Source: Promethearchaeota archaeon (GTDB lineage Archaea > Asgardarchaeota > Lokiarchaeia > Sigynarchaeales > SOKP01). Taken from it: a stretch of DNA of 11,402 nucleotides. Made by a program: the position numbers and the translations under genes. The notes under the pieces were generated by a model. That model did not search any database and was not told where the DNA came from. It saw only the letters and a list, made by a program, of their open reading frames with translations. This document shows, in pieces, positions 6,922 to 11,402 of the stretch (positions are counted from its first letter, which is position 1; each line of letters opens with the position of its first letter). The stretch lies in assembly GCA_016839655.1 (NCBI GenBank), contig JAEOTW010000108.1, forward strand, positions 1 through 11,402, written 5' to 3'.

Positions 6922-7974
6922 ATGAGTATGAAGAAAGTGAGTTCGAGTGTTATTCGATTAGCACATGGAGCTGGAGGGGTATTACAAGAAGAACTGATTA
7001 ATTTCATTACGCGTAACATTACTTATAAGAAGATAGGTAAAGGAATCGGAGTAGAAGAATTGGATGATGGTGCTACCATTCCTTTAGAAGATTATGATCA
7101 AGAAATTGTAGTTACTGCTGATGGGCATACTATTTATCCTCTATTTTTTCCCGGAGGAGACTTAGGAACATTAAGTGTTTGTGGAACTGTTAATGATCTG
7201 ATAATGATGGGTGCTGAACCCTTAGCTTTGACATCGATGGTAATCATAGAAGAAGGATTCAAATTTAGTCAATTGGAAAGAATAGTTAATTCAATGAATT
7301 TAATGGCAAAAGAGGCTAATATTGCGATAATTGCGGGGGATACTAAAGTAATGCCGAGGGGAACATTAAATGAGTTAATTATTGCGACAACTGGCATTGG
7401 AATTAAGGATAAAAACATAAAAGTTTTAGACAACAACATTAGAACTGGAGATCATATCATCCTAACTGGAAGTATTGGAGATCATGGGACAGCATTAATC
7501 GCTTCACGAGAAGGATTGAATATATCTACTGATTTGAAATCAGATGTCTCACTACTACTCGAAATCTATAATGTATTGAAGTCTGATATTAGTAATAATT
7601 ATATCCATGCAATGAAGGATCCCACACGCGGAGGAATAGCTGCTGCTTTGAATAATTGGGCAGTAAAATCAAATATTAGTATTTGGATTGATGAAGAAAA
7701 AATCCCGATTAAAAAACAAGTTGAAGCAATATGCGATATGTTAGGTTTAGATCCTTACAACATTGCAAGTGAAGGAAGAGCTCTCTTGGCAGTAGATCCA
7801 AATCATTCTGAAAGTATCTTAGAGAAAATAAAGGCAACCCAGATTGGCAAAGAAGCGGAAATAATTGGTGAAGTAAGAGCTGAAAATCCTAAACGAGTGT
7901 TCTTAAAAACAATTGTTGGTGGTACTCGATTTGTAGATATGCCACTAGGAGAACCAATCCCCAGAATTTGTTAA
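6922..7974 (+). CDS. hypE: HypE, carbamoyl dehydratase for [NiFe]-hydrogenase maturation
   Basis: HypE takes a carbamoyl group from HypF onto its C-terminal cysteine and dehydrates it with ATP to a thiocyanate, the CN source for the hydrogenase iron. The protein ends exactly in PRIC, with the acceptor cysteine C350 as last residue. AIRS/PurM-type motifs follow in order: LAHGAGG (13-19), GVEELDDGAT (43-52), ADGHTIYPLFFPGGDLG (66-82), CGTVNDLIMMGAEP (87-100), AGDTKVM (138-144), DPTRGG (233-238) and SEGRALL (283-289). The length of 350 residues is normal. The ATG at 6922 is preceded by no ribosome site and a second ATG occurs two codons later; a leaderless start is likely. hypD begins 11 bases after the stop. 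SelD and ThiL relatives are excluded by the C-terminal cysteine and the context. Confidence 0.96.
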   Translation: MSMKKVSSSVIRLAHGAGGVLQEELINFITRNITYKKIGKGIGVEELDDGATIPLEDYDQEIVVTADGHTIYPLFFPGGDLGTLSVCGTVNDLIMMGAEPLALTSMVIIEEGFKFSQLERIVNSMNLMAKEANIAIIAGDTKVMPRGTLNELIIATTGIGIKDKNIKVLDNNIRTGDHIILTGSIGDHGTALIASREGLNISTDLKSDVSLLLEIYNVLKSDISNNYIHAMKDPTRGGIAAALNNWAVKSNISIWIDEEKIPIKKQVEAICDMLGLDPYNIASEGRALLAVDPNHSESILEKIKATQIGKEAEIIGEVRAENPKRVFLKTIVGGTRFVDMPLGEPIPRIC

Positions 7975-7975
7975 T

Positions 7976-7981
7976 AGGTGA
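7976..7981 (+). promoter_or_regulatory. Ribosome-binding site that decides the hypD start
   Basis: AGGTGA lies 4 bases before ATG 7986 and matches the archaeal 16S rRNA 3' end (CACCU). It argues for this ATG over the in-frame TTG at 7968, which overlaps the end of hypE and has no such site. Confidence 0.65.
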
Positions 7982-7985
7982 AAAT

Positions 7986-9080
7986 ATGGATATTCCCGGT
8001 TTGGATGTTTTAAGAAACAAAGAATTTACCAATAAAATTATTAAGTCAATTATTAAAACTTTTAAAGAAATAGGTAAACCAGTTAAATTGATGCATGTTT
8101 GTGGAACTCATGAACATACAATTTCTAAATATGGATTAAGAACTCTATTACCTAAAGAAATTGAAATATTATCGGGTCCAGGATGCCCAGTATGTGTATG
8201 TCCTGCTGCTGATATTGATAAAGCGATTGAGCTTGGAAAACGAAATGATACGATAATAACAACTTTTGGAGATATGATCAGAGTTCCTGCTACAAATATC
8301 TCTCTTGCTGAACTTAAAGCAAGAGGTTCTGATGTACGTATTATATATGGGCCAAATGATGCTGTTAAAATAGCTAAGGAAAATCCAGATAAAGAGGTGA
8401 TATTTTTTGCAATAGGATTTGAAACAACAGTCCCATTAATAGGATACGAATTACAATCTGGGCCGCCTTCAAATTTTTCAGTAATATGTGCTCATAAGTT
8501 AATACCGGCGGCTTTAGAACTTTTAATGAGTCAATCTCAATTAAAAATTGATGGTTTTATTTCCCCTGGGCACGTATCAACCATAATAGGTTTAAAACCA
8601 TATGAAATATTTTCTCAGGGCTATCACATTCCTAATGTCATTACGGGATTTGAGCCAAATGATGTATTACTCTCAATCCTAATGCTTTTGAAGCAGGTGA
8701 GAGATAAAAAATATGATACTTTAAATGAATACTCTAGAGTTGTGAAACCCGAAGGGAATATAATCGCTCAAAAGATAATAGAAGATGTGTTTGAACCTGT
8801 CTCATCTCCATGGAGAGGTATCGGGAGAGTTAATGATGGTGGATTGATTATTAGAGAGGAATACAGCCAATTTGACGCTGACCAAAAGTATAATATAAAA
8901 ATCTCAAAATCTCAAGATATTCCTCCTGGCTGTTCTTGTCATCTTGTTATGGTTGGAAAATTATATCCTTATGAGTGTAAATTGTTTAGGAAAGAATGCA
9001 CTCCAATTAATCCGATTGGACCATGTATGGTTTCAATGGAAGGAACTTGTAGTATTTATTACAAATTTCATGAAAGATAA
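7986..9080 (+). CDS. hypD: HypD, iron-sulfur scaffold for Fe(CN)2CO assembly
   Basis: With HypC, HypD receives cyanide groups from HypE and builds the Fe(CN)2CO unit for [NiFe]-hydrogenase. From ATG 7986 the protein has 364 residues, close to the E. coli length. Key strings are MHVCGTHEHT (C39, H42), SGPGCPVCVCP (C67, C70), TTFGDMIRVP, FFAIGFETTVP and FISPGHVSTIIG. The C-terminal cysteine set C316, C318, C331, C338, C347 and C355 includes the [4Fe-4S] ligands. An in-frame TTG at 7968 would add six residues, but the AGGTGA site and the family start favour the ATG. It is translated just after hypE on the same message. HypC, its obligate partner in known systems, is not found in the window and must be encoded elsewhere or downstream of hypF. 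Confidence 0.95.
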   Translation: MDIPGLDVLRNKEFTNKIIKSIIKTFKEIGKPVKLMHVCGTHEHTISKYGLRTLLPKEIEILSGPGCPVCVCPAADIDKAIELGKRNDTIITTFGDMIRVPATNISLAELKARGSDVRIIYGPNDAVKIAKENPDKEVIFFAIGFETTVPLIGYELQSGPPSNFSVICAHKLIPAALELLMSQSQLKIDGFISPGHVSTIIGLKPYEIFSQGYHIPNVITGFEPNDVLLSILMLLKQVRDKKYDTLNEYSRVVKPEGNIIAQKIIEDVFEPVSSPWRGIGRVNDGGLIIREEYSQFDADQKYNIKISKSQDIPPGCSCHLVMVGKLYPYECKLFRKECTPINPIGPCMVSMEGTCSIYYKFHER

Positions 9081-9168
9081 TAATAGTCTTGTAGAAGAAT
9101 GTCAAAAACAACAAAACTATATTTTAAATTAGAGATGAAAAATCTTAAACTGAACATGGAAAACATGA

Positions 9169-9567
9169 TTAATATTTGTCAGTTCCCCACGAATCTATAG
9201 CAGGAAAATTACATCGATATCCTTTTCTATAATTTTTATTAAAATATGTTTTTACATACATTCCTCATATTTTTTTATCGAGATCTACCCGAGTTAGTCC
9301 TTGGGATTTAGAATTTGAAGAAAAATTTTCAGTGTTATAATCGAGACTACATTTCCAAAAATAAGGTTTTTTTTTAAGGTATAAAGATCTATCTTCTACA
9401 TACTCTTGCATCCAAGGTACAAGATAAATATCATCTTTCCCTTCAAAATAATTAATCAGATATTTTAGTCCAGATTCAAAAATTCCTTCACTTGCTGCCC
9501 AATATCCCCCCAATAACTTACGAGCACAATTAAAATACGCCCTTTTAAATCTCTTACTGTTGGCTAT
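9169..9567 (-). pseudogene. Remnant of a minus-strand gene of unknown family, with in-frame TGA
   Basis: On the minus strand an open frame runs from 9567 down to a TGA at 9265-9267 and then, in the same frame, on to TAA at 9169-9171. The first part reads like real protein (FKRAYFNCARKLLGGYWAAS, then YLVPWMQEYVEDRSLYLKKK), as does the part after the TGA (NYRKGYRCNFPAIDSWGTDK). No ATG starts the first part, only a TTG at 9513 without a ribosome site. Three stop codons lie just upstream of 9567. The simplest reading is a decayed gene or fragment between hypD and hypF. Alternatives are a short TTG-started protein ending at 9265 (82 residues) plus a 30-residue frame from ATG 9261, or chance. No family is recognised. 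The remaining bases (9081-9168, 9568-9640) show nothing. Confidence 0.4.
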
Positions 9568-9642
9568 TTATAGTCATTTCTAAAACAAAAGCATAATTTA
9601 ATAATATTTAACATAATAAAATATTAGTTTTTTTAGTGATTA

Positions 9643-9659
9643 TTTAATTAATTAAATTT
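9643..9659 (+). promoter_or_regulatory. Probable TATA box for hypF
   Basis: TTTAATTAATTAAATTT lies about 40 bases before the hypF TTG, which would start transcription near 9675 and give a leader of about 15 bases that includes GAAGG (9680-9684). Together with the 611-base gap after hypD, this suggests hypF has its own promoter. Confidence 0.4.
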
Positions 9660-9691
9660 GAAAAAGAAATAGAAAACTTGAAGGCAATTAT

Positions 9692-11402
9692 TTGAAAAGT
9701 TTTAAAACTATAGAAATTAGGATTACTGGAATTGTTCAAGGAGTAGGTTTTAGGCCATTTTTATATAATCTAGCACATAATCTAAATCTTAAAGGCTATA
9801 TATTAAATCAAGGAAATGCTGGAGTAAGATTGATTTTACAAGGGAATTCTCAAAATATTAAAAAATTTTTAAAAAATATTGATATAGAGAAACCAAAAAT
9901 TTCTTTCATTGAAGAGATTAAGACTAATTATTTAGATTTTCAAAAAGAATTTAATAAATTAGAGATAAGGAAAAGTGAAAAAGGACGCGGAGTTAGTCTA
10001 ACTCTTCCACCAGATATAGCAATCTGTAATGAATGCCTAAAAGATATGAATGATCCTCAAAAAAGGAAATATTATCAATATCCTTTTACCGCATGTGCCG
10101 TATGTGGTCCTAGATATACTACTGTAACTGAATTACCTTATGATAGAGAAAGAAGTACAATGATTAAATTTCCTTTCTGCAAGAAAGCTGACCCTGAATC
10201 CTGTATTCAAGAATATTCAGATTTTAAGAATCGAAGGTTTCATGCTCAAACATTTGCGTGCTCAGTTTGTGGACCTAATTATACATTATATAACAAACAA
10301 GGAGAAATAGTTAATGATGAGTCTTTAGATTCAATTTTAAAAGAAACAGCCAAGATGATTAATGAAGGAGAAATAATTGCTGTAAAAGGTATTGGAGGTA
10401 CTCATCTCGTTTGTTTAGCAAATGATAACACCATCCTAAAACTTCGTGAAAGAAAAGGAGAAAGAAAATATAAGCCTTTTGCTATAATGATTCCTAATTT
10501 AAAAATGATTGAAAATGATATAATAATTTCAACTAAGGAAAAGGAATTAATAACTTCGTTTCGAAGGCCTATAGTTCTTTTAGAAAGAAAAGAATTAATT
10601 GATAAATCATTAATTAGTGAAAAAGTAGCTCCTGGGTTAAATAATGTAGGAATATTACTTCCATATTCGGGTATCCATCATTTGCTATTCCAATATATTG
10701 GTGAAAAACCTTTAATATATACAAGTGGGAATAAATCCTATATGCCTATGTCTATTGATAATAAAGACATATTCAGCCAACTTAAAGATTTAGCAGAATT
10801 ATTTCTTCTTCATAATAGACCAATTTATCAAAGAGCTGATGATAGTGTTTTAAGAATTCATAACAATAAAGTGAAATTAATTAGAAGATCGAGAGGATAT
10901 GTTCCAGAATATTTACCATTACCATTTGAAGTAGAAATACCTAGTGCTTTAGCTATGGGCCCCGAATTATCAGTCACAGGAGCAGTTTTAAGGAGAAATC
11001 GAATATTTCCTACTCAACATATCGGAAATGTTACTCATTTAGAAACGTACAATTTTCTTAAGGATGCTCTTTTTCATATGAAAAATCTTTTGCAAGTGAA
11101 AGATTCTGAATTAAAATTTATTGTTTGTGATGCCCATCCAGCTTTTATAACAACAAAATTAGGGAATGAATTAGCGAATCAATTTAATATTCCTCTATAT
11201 TCAGTGCAACATCACTACGCTCATATTTTAGGTCTTATGGCAGAGAATAAAATCGGACCGGATGAAAAAATAATGGGTATAAGTACTGATGGTGTTGGTT
11301 ATGGAGATGATGGTAATATTTGGGGTGGAGAAATTTTGCTAAGTTCTTATAATGATTATGAGCGGCTTGGTTTTTTAGAATATCAACCAATGATTGGAGG
11401 AG
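9692..11402 (+). CDS. hypF: HypF, carbamoyltransferase for [NiFe]-hydrogenase maturation (3' end cut by window)
   Basis: HypF uses carbamoyl phosphate and ATP to make carbamoyl-adenylate and transfers the carbamoyl group to HypE. The frame is unbroken to the window edge: about 570 codons of an expected 750 or so. Domains run in order: acylphosphatase (ITGIVQGVGFRPF, R21 and N39 as catalytic pair), zinc-finger region (C112/C115, C135/C138, C163/C171, C190/C193), YrdC-like domain (KGIGGTHLVC, KPFAIM, YTSGN, RADDSV), and the start of the Kae1-like domain (MGPELSVTGAV; VQHHYAH with H507 and H511; STDGVGYGDDG; IWGGEIL). The third cysteine pair is C-x7-C rather than the usual C-x2-C. VQHHYAH has Tyr where HHHAH is common, but the HxxxH metal pair is kept. 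No ATG precedes the acylphosphatase motif. The frame opens after TGA at 9659, and TTG 9692, with GAAGG 7 bases upstream, is the only sensible start. The gene is more AT-rich than fdhA by eye. Confidence 0.95.
   Translation, partial: MKSFKTIEIRITGIVQGVGFRPFLYNLAHNLNLKGYILNQGNAGVRLILQGNSQNIKKFLKNIDIEKPKISFIEEIKTNYLDFQKEFNKLEIRKSEKGRGVSLTLPPDIAICNECLKDMNDPQKRKYYQYPFTACAVCGPRYTTVTELPYDRERSTMIKFPFCKKADPESCIQEYSDFKNRRFHAQTFACSVCGPNYTLYNKQGEIVNDESLDSILKETAKMINEGEIIAVKGIGGTHLVCLANDNTILKLRERKGERKYKPFAIMIPNLKMIENDIIISTKEKELITSFRRPIVLLERKELIDKSLISEKVAPGLNNVGILLPYSGIHHLLFQYIGEKPLIYTSGNKSYMPMSIDNKDIFSQLKDLAELFLLHNRPIYQRADDSVLRIHNNKVKLIRRSRGYVPEYLPLPFEVEIPSALAMGPELSVTGAVLRRNRIFPTQHIGNVTHLETYNFLKDALFHMKNLLQVKDSELKFIVCDAHPAFITTKLGNELANQFNIPLYSVQHHYAHILGLMAENKIGPDEKIMGISTDGVGYGDDGNIWGGEILLSSYNDYERLGFLEYQPMIGG

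Noticed and set aside
7968..7985. TTG at 7968 as the hypD start
   Set aside because: It overlaps the last codons of hypE, has no ribosome site of its own, and adds six residues not expected in the family, whereas ATG 7986 has AGGTGA just upstream.
8944..9132. Plus-strand open frame overlapping the end of hypD
   Set aside because: It lies in another frame across the conserved C-terminal cysteine region of hypD and has no support of its own.
9265..9267. In-frame TGA as a selenocysteine codon
   Set aside because: No SECIS-like hairpin, no known selenoprotein motif around it, no proper start codon upstream and more stops nearby; gene decay is simpler. Kept only as a check under the pseudogene finding.
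1..11402. CRISPR array, insertion sequence, attachment site or replication origin
   Set aside because: No regularly spaced repeats, transposase motifs, terminal inverted repeats with target duplications, or origin-binding repeats were seen anywhere in the window.

Overview
The window looks like chromosomal DNA from an anaerobic archaeon. It is very AT-rich. Long T-tracts follow several genes, TATA-like boxes lie about 25 bases before likely transcript starts, and Shine-Dalgarno sites (GGAGGT, GGTGA) sit mainly inside operons while first genes look leaderless or weakly led. Gene content (formate dehydrogenase joined to heterodisulfide reductase subunits, a formate channel, and [NiFe]-hydrogenase maturation factors) fits a syntrophic or fermentative H2/formate-metabolising archaeon. 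An Asgard/Lokiarchaeia-type genome is my best guess from composition and content, but this is inference and no marker gene here proves it.

Left part (1-3570, minus strand): a tight three-gene operon hdrC-hdrB-fdhA, with gaps of 3 and 1 bases and strong ribosome sites. It encodes an iron-sulfur electron-transfer subunit, a CCG-domain thiol/disulfide subunit, and a cysteine-type molybdopterin formate dehydrogenase. The usual partners HdrA and FdhB are not in the window.

Middle (3571-6543): a 350-base divergent promoter region with several inverted repeats separates that operon from a plus-strand formate/nitrite-family channel (fdhC). The channel has an unusual C-terminal extension of about 110 residues carrying two extra predicted membrane helices. 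It is followed by a small four-helix membrane protein and an unrecognised soluble, basic 292-residue protein.

Right part (6544-11402, plus strand): a 378-base gene-free stretch with small hairpins, then hypE and hypD (11 bases apart), then about 610 bases that contain only the remains of a minus-strand reading frame interrupted by an in-frame TGA. The window ends inside hypF (about 570 codons present), which starts at TTG. HypF makes the carbamoyl group, HypE converts it to a nitrile, and HypD (with HypC, not seen here) assembles the Fe(CN)2CO centre of [NiFe]-hydrogenases.

Taken together, the window pairs formate production or use with formate transport across the membrane and with hydrogenase maturation. 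This is the gene set expected of a cell that disposes of, or takes up, electrons as formate and H2. The less familiar parts are the FdhA-HdrBC operon without FdhB or HdrA, the extended FNT channel with its four-helix neighbour, and the unknown 292-residue protein.
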